Assembly: GCA_028752905.1 (NCBI GenBank)
Contig: JAQNBH010000003.1
Coordinates: 36,330,472 to 36,394,471, forward strand
Origin: Cladorhizidae sp. MBARI D1340-BT2
Taxonomy: Eukaryota > Porifera > Demospongiae > Poecilosclerida > Cladorhizidae
Reading direction: 5' to 3'
DNA: 64,000 nucleotides
The notes below the pieces were generated by a model, which did no database searches, was not told where the DNA came from, and worked only from the letters and a program-made list of their open reading frames with translations. Below, piece by piece: positions 1 through 11,064 of the stretch. Position numbers and translations under genes: made by a program. Within the stretch, counting starts at the first letter, position 1. Each line of letters begins with the position of its first letter.

Positions 1-8
1 ATAATAAT

Positions 9-44
<36 letters not shown>

Positions 45-56
45 ACATGTAATAAC

Positions 57-102
<46 letters not shown>

Positions 103-250
103 TTAATAATACATGTAATAACAATAATAATAATAATAATGTTAAAATGTTAATAATAATATAATGTTAATAATAATAATTAAAAAAAAAATAATGTTAA
201 TAATAATAACAATAACAATAATGTTAACAACAACAACAATAATATTAAAT
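1..250. repeat. AAT/AAC microsatellite
   Basis: Almost pure trinucleotide repeat of AAT and AAC with interspersed GTT-bearing variants. Simple-sequence DNA with no coding potential. Confidence 0.95.
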
Positions 251-1381
251 TAATCACAGATATTCAATGCCTGAAATAGTTAGTAGGGGTTTCATCCAGG
301 ATTTTCCAACTTATTTATGGGGTTCAGCAGGAACAGCATGCAGATAGATAACTATGCAGCCCCCCACATTACATGATTGGGGGCAGGGGGAGGGGGGGAT
401 TATGCCAGTACTGACTTGATTGGATAACATGAAAGGGTCTGACCACGTAGTTTTATTATCAAATTTATGCTATGGTCCTGTATGGTCCTGATTCACATGC
501 CAATATGTAGCCCATTAATATGCTTTCTAATATTCCATTTTATCATTTCCCCAAGCATGTTGAAGGTCATTTATAATTAACTATCAGGTGAAGAAATGCC
601 TTCATTGTGGGGGACTGAAAAATAGAGTAAGTTCATCCACTAATTACAATAGGTACAGCACTTAAAAGGAGAGTTGCTTTTCCCTTTAATTAGTTCTGTC
701 TTTTAAAGAGTAGAAAGAGTTCCATAATGTTGAAAAGGAAGCTAATGTGCTCATTTTGACAAGAATGAGCGATTGCAGACAGTTTTTCCTTAAAACGCTC
801 GTCCATCTTCATAATTAAATTGTGTCATTCCCTTCATTAGGGTTGGTTTGATTAGAACTTACATGGATTGATTGAGGTTGCAGGATGTGAAGTGATAGTG
901 ATAGAGCCGTGTCCGTATAAATGTGGGAGGAGTTGAAAATGGGGGTGGGGCCATAAGCTGTAACACTAATAAATATAACATAATAATAAACATATTAGTT
1001 TAGACATCTGACATGAACACATCATAACATTAATGCACATCACTAACACATCATAACATTAATGCACATCACTAACACATCATAACATTAATGCACATCA
1101 CTCAACACAATTATTAACTACAACATTAACTTTGAACAAAAAACACATTTTAACACCCACCCACTAATGACCACTAACACCACACACACAGCTTGCATAA
1201 ACTTGTGGGCATGTCGTTAATTTCAATATTACTCCTGCACAAAGAAAGCACAAGATGATAGTAGCCGGCCATCGGCCGACGTCGAGAAAGGACCTAGCAA
1301 GACAGCATATGGTCTACCAGATGAACTGGCCCGTGTTTGTGGGTAGGGTTAATCTCGGTCAAGATGTGGGCATGTGTCAGA
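251..1381. other. AT-rich intergenic DNA, no gene seen
   Basis: No supported gene. A short tandem repeat of about 29 bp (three copies sharing CATAACATTAATGCACATCA) lies at about 1014-1105. Near 284 the bases AGGGGTTTCATCCAGG resemble the end of the local hAT family (see 36455-38769) and may be a solitary element end. Confidence 0.6.
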
Positions 1382-1643
1382 TGTAACGCGACCAGTTTGA
1401 CAAGTGGAATTTAAATGTTCAAAGTCTTATTCACCAACAAAGGCAACACAGCAGAACAGAACAAACACTTACAGCACAATCTCACTACTGTTCAAATCAA
1501 TTCCCTGACATGCTTAGTACAGATAAATACAGATAAACAATATCACTAAGATACTAAGTATGCGCACTAGATAGCTAATTTATTATTACATAAGTCAGTT
1601 ATCAGTTAATGTTCTAATCATAATATTATAACACACTGTCACA
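1382..1643 (-). repeat. 3' LTR of the minus-strand gypsy element
   Basis: On the minus strand this 262-bp block starts TGTGACAGTGTG and ends GCGTTACA, giving the TG...CA termini of an LTR. Just before it on the minus strand is a purine-rich tract (AGGAGGGAGCTA) suitable as a polypurine tract, and upstream of that lies the integrase end of the element. A second copy, estimated by eye at over 90% identity and in the opposite orientation, stands alone at 17447-17712, which confirms the boundaries. Confidence 0.85.
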
Positions 1644-1685
1644 TAGCTCCCTCCTGAAAAACAAATCCTTCTTGGATGCAGATCT

Positions 1686-2940
1686 TTAATGAGTTACCAT
1701 AGGATGTAGACGAGATCGCTGAGGATAACGTGGTAGTGTTGGTAGCTGAAAATCATCTTGCGGAACTTGTGACAGGTTGGTACCAGGTGGTAAAGGGGAA
1801 TCAGATCTTGTTGTCTGACGTTGAACTGGAACAGAACTTGGCAAGCGAATATCATCTGGACATGGTTTTAATCTGTTAAAGTGCACGACTGGTCGATGCC
1901 TTCGTAATCGAACATTCTGAAGACGATATACTGAATCTGCCAACTGTTTAACCACTTTGAAAGGTCCAGTCCAGGAACGATGTAGTGTCGAGGAACAACA
2001 GTAGAATGTAACCATACATACTAGATCATTTTGTTTGCAAGGTACACCATGAACTTTCTTGTCATATATGTCCTTTTGCCGATCAAGTTTGTGGCTCATC
2101 CGTGTTCTCACACGACTGTAGGCTTCTTCCAATCGCTTCCCAAGGCGGCTGGCATATTCTGACGTTGAAGTGGTAACATCTGAAGGTGATTTGCCATACA
2201 TGAGATCAATAGGCATTTGCACTTGTCGCCCAAACATCAGGAAGAAGGGTGTGTACCCAGGAGTGGAATGAACGATGGTGTTATAGGCCAGAGAAAGTCG
2301 TCTCAAGTGACTCTCCCAGCTAAATGGATTTTCAGAAGCAACAGTGCCCAGTATACTCAGTAGTGTGTGATTAAATCTCTCAATTAATCCATCAGATTGA
2401 GGATGATATGGTGTTGTTCTTGTTTTCAATATCCCTAGAAGTTTACAAACTTCTGCAACCAGCTCTGACTCAAACTGTTTTCCCTGTCGGAGTGCAATTG
2501 TTCTGGAGGGGAAAATCTAAAGAAAATCTCCTGGGTCAGAACCTGGGAAACTCTTACGGCTTCCTGATTCGGAATTGGGTAGGCCTCCATCCAGCGGGTG
2601 AAGTAGTCTCCGATAACTAAAATGGGAGTTGCCTTTCTCAGATTCAGGGAATGGGCCGAGGATATCTACTGCGACCAGCTGTAGTGGGCTTCCCACCTTT
2701 ATGTTTTGAAGTGGAGCTCTTCTTTTAGGAGGAGTTTTCTTGGCTGCACATTCCGAGCATGTTTTGCACTAGTCACATACATCATTGTGATAGCCGGGCC
2801 AGTAGAATCTCTCTCTGATACGGCCGGCCTAGTGTTTTTTCTTCTCCCAAATGCCAAATGTCCACCGAGAATACCCTCATGCATATCCTTGAGTACTTCT
2901 GTCTTCTTACACTCCGGAATTACAAGTTGTTGTACCACTT
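1686..2940 (-). pseudogene. gypsy integrase, frameshifted
   Basis: The zinc-binding N-terminal part reads around HEGILGGHLAFGR at about 2850-2900. The catalytic core follows with DYFTRWMEAYPIPN near 2600 and LHSDREN near 2490 carrying the two expected aspartates. The third catalytic residue is the E in TPYHPQSDGLIERFN at about 2370-2415. The C-terminal part (1686-2290) contains the usual SYNT-like YNTIVHSTPGYTPFFLMFGR stretch and an SH3-like tail. Frame changes near 2430 and 2700 separate the pieces, so no full-length product is possible. Confidence 0.88.
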
Positions 2941-2944
2941 CCCC

Positions 2945-3100
2945 ATCACCTGGACCGTCGCACTGCTGAAATATAGACTGGACCAGCAGAACAGGTTGGC
3001 AGACAAGATAACTCCTTGGAAAGATACAGACAACCCTCTCTCATACTTGAAAAGATTTGAGGACACCATGAGGATAGCAGAGATCCCGTAAGACCAGTGT
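2945..3100 (+). pseudogene. gag-like fragment inserted in reverse into pol
   Basis: Plus-strand frame around 2970-3090 reads ITPWKDTDNPLSYLKRFED, which resembles the start of retroelement Gag or SCAN-like capsid regions. It sits between the minus-strand RNase H/linker (ends about 3110) and the minus-strand integrase zinc finger (starts about 2938), so it is in inverted orientation relative to the host element. Only about 45 codons are present. The gag identity rests on appearance, not on an alignment. Confidence 0.4.
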
Positions 3101-3109
3101 CATACTGGC

Positions 3110-4834
3110 GGTAGAGCTTCTGTTCCCTCCACAACAATTGTCCAGATTTGGAATAGTTGTCTAGAACCTCGGCTCATACACTTGATTTCACTTGCAGGTG
3201 GTTTCTGACCTTGCTGCTTGGCTCTCAGCACTGGTTCAAGTGTAGCATCATCCAACTGCAATTGGCTAAAGCCTTCCACCACAACTGATAGGAAGGTATA
3301 TAGCAACTATGGCCACATTGACCACATGGGAGACGAGACAGAGAATCTGTATTAATGTGTTTTTTCCACTGTCGATGGACTATGTTGAATTGAAACGCCT
3401 GTAACCTTTCTAACCATCTGGCCATTTGTCCTTCTGTTTCCTTGAAGTTAGTGAGTCATGTGAGTGAGCCATAGTCTGTGCGAAGAGTAAATGGACGACC
3501 AAGGAGAACAGATCGAAATGCCGTGTAAATGTAACTACAGCCAATAGTTCCCTCCGAATAGTTCCCTCCGGGCTACACAGTACTGCCTCTCTGGTTGACA
3601 CTCTGCTTCCAAAGGCCATTGCTCGTTCTCTTCCTTCCTCATCTAATTGAGACAATACAGCACCAATTCCAGTATTACTGGCATCTGTATCAAGTATAAA
3701 GGGTCTGCTGTAGTCTGGGTAGGCCAGGACTGGTGAAGTGACCAGCCGCCTCTGTATAGCTTTGAAGGCAGCTTGACATTCATGCGTCCATTTGAATACG
3801 GCATGATGTTCTGTTAGCCGATGTAGAGGCTTGGTTATCTCGGCAAAATTCTGGATAAAACGACGGTAATATCCAGCAAATCCCAAAAACTGCTGAACAT
3901 CCTTAGTCGTTGCTGGTGTTGGCCACTTTCTCTGTCTCGGTAGGGTCAGCTGCAACTCCTTTGTCAGAAACAATATGGCCCAGGTAGTGAACTTTGTGTT
4001 GCAGAAACTGACACTTTTTAGGCTGCAATTTTAGACCAGCTTGATGAAGACGTCCCAAGACTAGCTGGATGTTAGCAAGATGTTCTGTGAATGTTCTACC
4101 TAGAATAATGATATCGTCTAGGTAAACTAGGCAATGTGACCACTACAAGCCTGCTAGGACTAGATCCATCAGCCGTTGAAAGGTGGCAGGAGCATTGCAC
4201 AACCCAAATGGCATTAAATTAAATTCAAACAACCCTTCAATTGTGCAAAATGCTGTTTTTTGTCTATCCTTCTCAGCCAATTCGACTTGCCAATAGCCAC
4301 TTACTAGATCTAGAGTGGAGAACCATTTGGAGCCGGCAAGCGTGTTCAGGATGTCATCAATTCGGGGTAGTCGATAAGCATCTTTGTATGTCACCTCATT
4401 CCGCGGTAGTCTACACAAAATCTGAAGCTGTTATCTTTTTTCCCGGACAAGAACGATGGGAGAGGCCCAAGGGCTGCTTGATGGTTGGATGACTTCTTTC
4501 TTGAGCATGTCCTCTAAGAGCTCGTGTGCTACCTATCTGCGATGAGGGGGAAGCCTTCGAACTGCTTGTCGAATAGGTCTAGCTTCTCCAGTTTGTATTT
4601 CATGCTGAAGCTTGCTAGTGTGACCTAAGTCTGACTTTGAACAAAAATGTCAGCATGCTGGGCTAATAGAGCAAAGAACAACTCTCTTTTTTCATCACAG
4701 AGTTCTGCACTTCTAGCTACCATATTCTCCAGGAGCTCAAATTTATTAGGGTCTAAATTGGCAGGTTGTGTGGGCACACTAGCAACAACTTCTTCAGGAG
4801 GAGGTTCTGTAGATTTTAGTGTGGCAAGCTCCAC
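3110..4834 (-). pseudogene. gypsy reverse transcriptase and RNase H, frameshifted
   Basis: The N-terminal segment (4625-4834) is the region before the RT. RT motif A is FSTLDLVSGYWQVELA and motif B is LMPFGLCNAPATFQRL, both within 4143-4418. The catalytic YLDD box reads as CLVYLDDIIILGR at about 4095-4135, in another frame. The RT connection reads QFLGFAGYYRRFIQNFAEI at about 3830-3900. RNase H follows with DTDASNTGIGAVLSQ near 3640-3690 and the later RRELLAVVTFTRHF segment. At least two frameshifts and several stops separate these pieces. Confidence 0.9.
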
Positions 4835-4880
4835 TCTGCTCGGGAATAGTCACATATTCTGACTTAAAATTCAACAGCTG

Positions 4881-5400
4881 TATTGGCACCTGCCCTGCTC
4901 TGGGCTGGACTAACGCCAGTGCTACCACACAAGGCAGCCTCTTCTCCTTGTTACATTCTAACAAGTATCGCCCTCCCTGTACGGATCCTTGAACAGTTGC
5001 TATTCCGAAAAAGGGGGCAGTCTAAAGCTTTTCTCAAGATGCACACTAATCGATTCTTGCCTCTGTCGAGAACCCTGATGTAATTCAAGGGGTAAGACAC
5101 ACTAATATTCCTACTTCTTCACTTGTGCATTGCTGTCTCCTCATACAACAATACCAATGGCTGCTGCGGGTTTCGCAACCACATAGCAGGCGAGCATGCA
5201 GACGGAATGTCAAGGCCACGGCTCTCAACACAGTATCCCCTTAGCCGCTTCGGGAACCAAGGCGCCATACCGGATGATGGATTACAAACCCATCACCTTG
5301 ACCGCACTTTGGGTGCCGGCATGTGAACCTGGACATTGGTATGTCGATGCCAAACGGCCATGCAAATGATGCCGACGCGAATATATAATGCACTGTAATA
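4881..5400. other. Unassigned DNA between gypsy and the GC-rich remnant
   Basis: Open frames here are short and I recognise none of them. GC content rises toward 5.2 kb, so this may be a noncoding or decayed upstream part of the next feature. Confidence 0.4.
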
Positions 5401-5408
5401 GGCCTGTG

Positions 5409-6639
5409 CTTGCACTTCACCGAAGGTCTTTGATGAAGGTGCCCGTCTGTATCTCGATGATCGTGCACTCCTGGCTGCAGATGGTGGCGTCGCCGATGGG
5501 GCACCTGCGCCTTACGATCGCTTTGAGATGGCCGACCCTGATGCATGGTGGAGGAACCCTGATCCATGGTGGAGGAACCCTGATACTGTCCTCACTACAT
5601 CGATCATGAGCTCCAGCATGGCACTGTTCCGTAGACAGCTCCGGCAGCTATTGCATCGACTGAGAACATAAATGTGCAAGATGTATATGTAACTCACCCT
5701 GCCGACCATGTGGTACACAAGCAGATCTGGATGCACCTTATGTACATTCTCGCTGTGACAGTAGCAAATCCTGGCTCGCCCCTGGCCGCAAGGCTTGTAT
5801 GAGTATTAAAGGGCAGATACCAGGCATTTTGGCGTACCAGTCTGTTCCTTATTTGTGCGGTGCAATAGCAGCCTTCCACAGGCACTATGCCCCACTGGTT
5901 GATGCAGACAAGCTCCTTGCCATTGTCCACATATTCGATCATATGGATGATGGCTACTTCAACTCCCTATCCACACGGATCCCCTGTGCCGGTGGTATTC
6001 TCCCTGTCACTCAGCTTATGCGCTCTTACCCTGACCTAGCCATTTGGGGCTCCATTCCTTGACAAGAGTACGAGGTGTTGCTGGGGGCTGTAGATCTGGT
6101 CAATCAGAATTACCTCGCATTTCACCCGTACAAGAGGGGGCCAGCGCGAGGCTTCTGTAATGCTAGCATCCCTACACTAAACCTAGTTGTGAAGGTCTTG
6201 TACTCAACGTGCATTAATGATGTGAACAATGAGGACTTCGTCTTCCGTGATGCACAGGATGAGGTTGTCCGGATTACAGAAGAGGACCATAAGAGTCGCT
6301 TGGATAGTGATGACAGAGCTGCACACTGAGAAGATCCTTGTTGATTCAGTCACAATCAACGAGCAACAAGTCTATCTTACCGCAACGGTCACCCTGTTCA
6401 CAGCTAATCCTGCATTAAATGACGCGGACAATGGCATACAGGCCCGTCGTGCCGCTGAGGACCCTGCTCCGCATCTTGCAGGCGATGTTTCGATATGGAG
6501 GTTGACACGAGATAGGGCATTTGCCGATGTTGTTGGGAACGCAAGGAAGGATGAGATGATTGCCCATATAGGTGAAAAGGTGAAATCTCTCACCACAGCT
6601 GCCGCCACAGGACGTGCACAAGGGCGGCGTCATAGGTGA
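5409..6639 (+). pseudogene. GC-richer degenerate coding region, family unknown
   Basis: The plus strand reads as protein across about 1.2 kb once breaks are allowed. Frame 2 runs to a stop at 5669-5671 and includes ARLYLDDRALLAADGG and a short internal repeat around PDAWWRNPDPWWRNPD. The next block (about 5640-5800) reads IWMHLMYILAVTVANPG. A third frame runs 5664-6329 with one in-frame TGA at 6060-6062, including HIFDHMDDGYFNSL and VDLVNQNYLAFHPYKRG. A fourth, about 6300-6639, carries ILVDSVTINEQQVYLTATVT and ends in a basic tail. I do not recognise the family. GC content and amino-acid composition look coding-like and differ from the AT-rich flanks. It may be an old mobile-element or transferred gene remnant, or exons of an unrecognised gene. 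Confidence 0.45.
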
Positions 6640-6719
6640 CGCGGTGCGCCCCCACCAATGTATAGCAACATGTACGGAGTGCCACCATGAAGTGTTCAAG
6701 ATATTCCAAGGGACAATAA

Positions 6720-7825
6720 AGGTGCTTAGGTAAGCCAATGGCCACCTCCTCAACATCCATTAACCCATATTTAACCTGCTAACCCCACACGCTCCAGGTG
6801 AGAACAGAATAGTAAGAGGGCAATGTCCTCATTGTCATACACTATTTGCCAGTGTGCAATCGGAGATCTCCCAGCAACAGAACTGTGCACCTGGTGGTCA
6901 CAAGCACGGGGGTCACCAAATACTGTATGTCACCAGATCTTACGACACGGGTCGATAACGGATAACCAGTTTGCTATGCTAACTAGATTAGCTTTAGCTA
7001 GACTGCATTGATCTTCGCCAACTTCTGACTGAAGTGCTACTTCTATTGAAATTTGGTGAGAAGGTTTTGCCTCGGAAGACCATCACCAACCCCCTTGTCT
7101 CACACATCGCATGTGATCTCGTGCCGTTCTCCAGACTGGATAGTCAGTACTTCAGGGGTGCACGCCCTAGATCAACGCTATCAGATGCCCAGTCGCAAAC
7201 ACCTAGTTGGCGCACTTCTCCCAGAGAAGGCTGCCAGCGTGCAATCCGAGATCTCCCAGCAATTGAACTGTGCACCTGGAGGTCACAAGCACCAGGATTA
7301 GAATAATTTAATGAAATAGCTCCTAGCATCAGCCATCAGCATATTCCTGAGGAAGATGTGACTGTGGCAAGTCATAGTCAAAGTAGCAAAGTTCTAGTCG
7401 TGGACAGAGTGTCATATGTGGACCTCAACTTCTCCACCATGGAGGCACTGTGGGTACTCAAGAGCAGGAGAGAAAAGGAGAGAGAACGGAGAGAAAACAA
7501 TCTAAAAAAACTGAATAAACATACCCAGGAGGAGATTAATGTGTGTCATGTCAGTGGGTGCTGTTTTTGAACGATGTGCTGCTCCCCATAACAAATTTCG
7601 AGTACCAAAGAGTATAATCGAGCGTTCAGCTAAAGATCGGAGTTCTTTGACTCTTCAGAAACTTTGATGGCGTGTCCTGCTACATTTGCCTGAGCCTTGG
7701 AAGCTCCTGGACATAAGATGACGCCACGCGTTAGCAATGGAGAAAGAAAGGTACGCTATAATTTTATATTGAAGTGGCTGACGAGAGGTCAGATTTTCCC
7801 CAGCCTGTCATAATTTTCACTATCT
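6720..7825. other. No gene seen; contains a diverged 60-bp duplication
   Basis: A segment containing GAGATCTCCCAGCAA and CTGTGCACCTGG occurs at about 6848-6910 and again at about 7228-7290 in direct orientation. Otherwise only short open frames occur, including a Lys/Arg/Glu-rich one at 7358-7570 that I cannot assign. Confidence 0.45.
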
Positions 7826-7827
7826 CT

Positions 7828-8162
7828 AGAGATAGTAGATCAGACAAACAAGTATGCTGAAGAAGTCATGGGTGCTGAAGCCTGTTTCTTGGAAATAAAT
7901 TACCAAGGATGACATTCCAGCATTCATAGGCTTCAGCATTCTAATGGGAATTAACCACCAGCCATCCACAGAAGACTACTGGAAGAGGGATCCCATTCAC
8001 AACTATAAACCTATAGCACAAAGAATATCTAGGGATAGGTACAGGGATATTACAAGATATCTACATGTTGTAGATAACTCTACACTTTCCCCAAGTTCAA
8101 ATACCTCCAGTGGTGATTCCGGAATAGGAACTGTAGGTCCTACAGAGTATGTGAATGGATAA
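7828..8162 (+). pseudogene. piggyBac-type transposase fragment
   Basis: The plus strand reads VDQTNKYAEEVMGAE near 7833-7880 and then, after a frame change, FIGFSILMGINHQPSTEDYW and PIAQRISRDRYRDITRYLHV at about 7929-8080. These correspond to the N-terminal half of the PGBD/piggyBac DDE transposase domain, where a GFxILMGI stretch and RF/Y..I.RYLH motif are conserved. The catalytic aspartate region and C-terminus are missing: the frame runs into noncoding DNA and a minisatellite at 8.3 kb. No TTAA-flanked ends were identified. Confidence 0.8.
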
Positions 8163-8314
8163 ATGGTAGGTGTCACTAGAAACTGGAGACAATGTCTGTG
8201 TGGAAGAGACAGTGGATGGCAAGGCTGACGAGGTGGCAGTGGAAGCAATGAAAGAGGGTGATGGTTGGATTTGTTGTTGAGTCTGTATAATGTTGAGTTG
8301 GGGCTGGGATGTCT

Positions 8315-8665
8315 AAGTAGGTGTGGTTGATATTGATTGAGACATGGGTGTGGTCAATTGTGATGTAGGTTGAGACATGGGTGTGGTCGATTCTGATGAA
8401 GGTTGAGACATGGGCGTGGTCAATTCTGATGTAGGTTGAGGCATGGGTGTGGTCGATTCTGATGTAGGTTGAGACATGGGTGTGGTCGATTCTGATGTTG
8501 GTCGAGGCATGGGTGTGGTCAATTCTGATGTAGGTTGAGACATGGGTGTGGTCGATTCTGATGAAGGTTGAGGCATGGGTGTGGTCTATTCTGATGTTGG
8601 TCGAGGCATGGGTGTGGTCGATTCTGATGTTGGTTGAGGCTGAGGCTGGAGTGTGGTCGATACTG
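8315..8665. repeat. 33-bp minisatellite
   Basis: About ten imperfect units containing GGTGTGGTCGATTCTGATG and a GGTTGAGRCATG half. Because 33 is a multiple of three, the minus strand stays open as a Ser/Thr/Pro repeat. Nothing upstream or downstream supports a real protein. Confidence 0.9.
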
Positions 8666-9595
8666 AAGTAGGCTGGGATATGGAAGTGCGTGTTGTCGAT
8701 AGCAATGGTGGTAAAAGGTGCCGGGTAGTAGTAGTGTTTGCGGAGTCTGATGTGGAAGCAACCATGGAGTATTTTACTGAGATGGGTGGGATAAAAGCGA
8801 CATTCAAATGTACTTGGCTAGATGGGTTGGGGAAAGGTGTGATGCAGCAGGTATTGCAAAGGAATGAGCATCTTCCTCTTCAAAAGTCTAAATATATTAT
8901 ATATATTTTATTATATTATTCAACATTTTTTCACTAATTTTTCCTTGCCTTCCTGCAGGCCTTCAAATTCTTCATCACTTCCATCTGCCAATGGCTCATC
9001 AAAGTCCCCATCTGCATCCAATGCCTTGAGGACCTCCTCCAAAGAGAAACATTGTCTTTTTGCCACTAGATAGTTATCCTATTTTTAATATGAATAAGTC
9101 ACAATTGTTTGCAAGTTCTCTAAAAAAATGTTATAGTGAGTGCTATATAATAAAGGCACTATCATGAACTTACAGTGTTATAGAGCAGTATCGCTGCGAT
9201 GGATCCTTCGTAAAGAGTTGAGGCAGCCGGGAATAAAGAGACTGCTTGGTACGACGCCAACCGCCGCTCAGAGCACGCACGGGCATGATGCCAATTGGCG
9301 TCTATCGCCATTAATCGGTTAAGGTATAAAATATATGAATTGATGCATGATGTATCAATGAAATATGGTTTCAATTAAGAGATAAAATGTGGTTATATTT
9401 GTGTACTTGTACTTGATGCATGAGCACTTAATGTACTTGAGTACTTGCTACACTAATTAGTTATTGCACTTACACTTGATGTCAGCACTTGGTGTACTTG
9501 AGTACTTGATCAACTGTACTCCGCCACAACCCTGCTCACTAGTGGTGGCTGTGAAGGACCTTGAAAGCAGATTGGCCAGGTTCAAGGACACGATG
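8666..9595. other. No assignable gene
   Basis: A plus-strand frame at 8653-8937 contains MEYFTEMGGIKATFKCTWLD but matches nothing I recognise. Between about 9400 and 9515 the words GTACTTGA and CTTGATG recur irregularly. Confidence 0.4.
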
Positions 9596-9611
9596 AATAG
9601 TAGTGCCTGCC

Positions 9612-10205
9612 CACAAACACCACCACCACCACCACCAAGACCACCACCACCACCACCAAGACCTCCACCACCACCACCAAGACCTCCAACACCACCAAGA
9701 CCTCCACCACCAAGACCTCCAACACCACCAAGACCTCCACCACCAAGACCTCCAACACCACCACCAAGTCCTCCACCACCACCAAGACCTCCACCACCAA
9801 GACCTCCAACACCACCAAGACCTCCAACACCACCACCAAGACCTCCAACACCAACACCACCACCAAAACCTCCACCACCAAGACCTCCAACACCACCACC
9901 AAGACCTCCAACACCAAGTCCTCCAAAACCACCAAGACCACCAAGACCTCCAACACCACCACCAAGACCTCCCAACACCACCAATACCTCCAACACCACC
10001 AAGTCCTCCACCATCACCAACACCACCAAGACCTCCAACACCACCAAGTCCTCCACCACCACCAAGACCTCCACCACCACCAAGTCCTCCGCCATCACCA
10101 AGACCTCCAACACCACCAAGACCTCCAACACCACCAAGTCCTCCACCACCACCAAGACCTCCACCACCACCAAGACCTCCAACATCACCAAGACCTATAA
10201 AGACC
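9612..10205. repeat. CCA/CCAAGACCT-rich minisatellite (Pro-rich if translated)
   Basis: Imperfect short-period repeat of CCACCA, AAGACCTCC and AACACCACC words with almost no G on the plus strand except in AAGACC. Several frames on both strands are open through it: Pro/Arg-rich and His/Gln/Asp-rich on the plus strand, Gly/Leu/Val-rich on the minus. Openness is therefore not evidence of coding. It ends only about 15-25 bp before a possible C-terminal domain fragment in the next feature, so a Pro-rich linker in a decayed gene is possible. Confidence 0.85.
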
Positions 10206-10218
10206 TATAACACCAAGT

Positions 10219-10522
10219 TTACTTAGCTTTGCCTTCTACTTCAAATCTGCATTGTTTGACACAGAGGATGTAATTGCTAAGTATTATAAGTTGAATACAG
10301 TTTCAAAGACGGGGGCATTAGCGTGTAAGCTTGCCAGAGAGTCAATTCTTGGTGAGGAGATAATGAAAAAATGTACCCCCAGTGGGTAACAGATGATAAT
10401 GTGCTTACGACAGAGGAACTTTCTTCGTTGAAACAGACGCTTCAAGACAAATATATTGACGATTCTGTGGAATTTGAACCAACCTGGTCAAAGTGTCTGG
10501 AGGCAAGCCTGCCAACGGCTTA
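10219..10522 (+). pseudogene. Possible BEN-like C-terminal domain fragment
   Basis: Starting near 10228 the plus strand reads FAFYFKSALFDTEDVIAKYY and continues through TGALACKLARESILGEEIMK to an in-frame TAA at about 10387. A second frame after that gives ELSSLKQTL and EFEPTWSKCLEAS before a stop at 10522. The pattern of a sensor-like helix, ARES-GEEIMKKC and a final E-W-KC-EA segment recalls C-terminal BEN-like domains of repetitive proteins in aquatic invertebrates. One frameshift separates the two halves. Family assignment is tentative. Confidence 0.4.
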
Positions 10523-10799
10523 GATTTCTAAAATAAGTGGATATTATAATTCTGTGCCTAGTTTCTCATTATGTACACATGCTCTTCGGACTGTTAATGA
10601 TTCACAATAAATGAACTTAATTTGGGTTGAATTTGGGTTTGTTTGGGGTGGGGTTTATAATCAATAAAGGTGTGGCCTGGCACAATTTTGGGGTGGGCCT
10701 TACAATTGACTGATTGGGCTATGCCACAAGGCAGGCATGATGGAATGCCTTGGTTTGTATCATAGCAACACTAATAATGTATTATTTGATAATAGTCCT

Positions 10800-11025
10800 T
10801 CATTTTGTGAATTATAGCGCCACTTCAAGACAAAGAAAAATTAATTTAGGGCAAAGCACAACCATCAGAGCATTTAATAGCCAGTTGATGTAAAATGAAT
10901 TTCGTTAAAATTCCATAAAATTCATTTTCCACCCGTGCGCTTGACCACATACTTACATTTTAGCGCTTAATGAAAACACTTGTTGTATAGAGTATGGCTT
11001 CCTCTAGCCACCAACATTGACATTG
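10800..11025. repeat. Remnant of the long-arm palindromic element
   Basis: The stretch around 10928-11010 contains TTTTCCACCCGTGCGCTTGA followed by TTTTAGCGCTTAATGAAAAC and TCCTCTAGCCAC. This is the same series of words as the central spacer of the palindromic element at 39544-40400, with a few substitutions. Long arms are not evident here. It lies at the 3' end of the hAT copy and may have removed that copy's terminal repeat. Confidence 0.6.
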
Positions 11026-11064
11026 ACATTTTTCTAACATTATAGTAATTTAGAAAACAGAATT

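Larger units (their letters stand above)
1644..4880 (-). mobile_element. Ty3/gypsy retrotransposon, decayed pol region
   Basis: Minus-strand pol remnant reading, from high to low coordinate, reverse transcriptase, RNase H and integrase, then the 3' LTR. This domain order is that of Ty3/gypsy (Metaviridae-type) elements. Frameshifts and stops break every domain. No 5' LTR, primer-binding site or intact gag was found above 4.9 kb, so the element is 5'-truncated. A 150-bp stretch at about 2945-3100 is foreign to the minus-strand frame and interrupts the region between RNase H and integrase. It is judged inactive. Confidence 0.9.

Noticed and set aside
5241..5567. Minus-strand 108-codon open frame
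   Set aside because: It overlaps the more protein-like plus-strand frames and has no recognisable motif.
9457..10226. Gly/Leu/Val-rich, Pro-rich and His/Gln-rich proteins of up to 248 codons
   Set aside because: Several mutually exclusive frames on both strands are open through one CCA-rich array. Only the short domain-like stretch after it was kept as a tentative feature.
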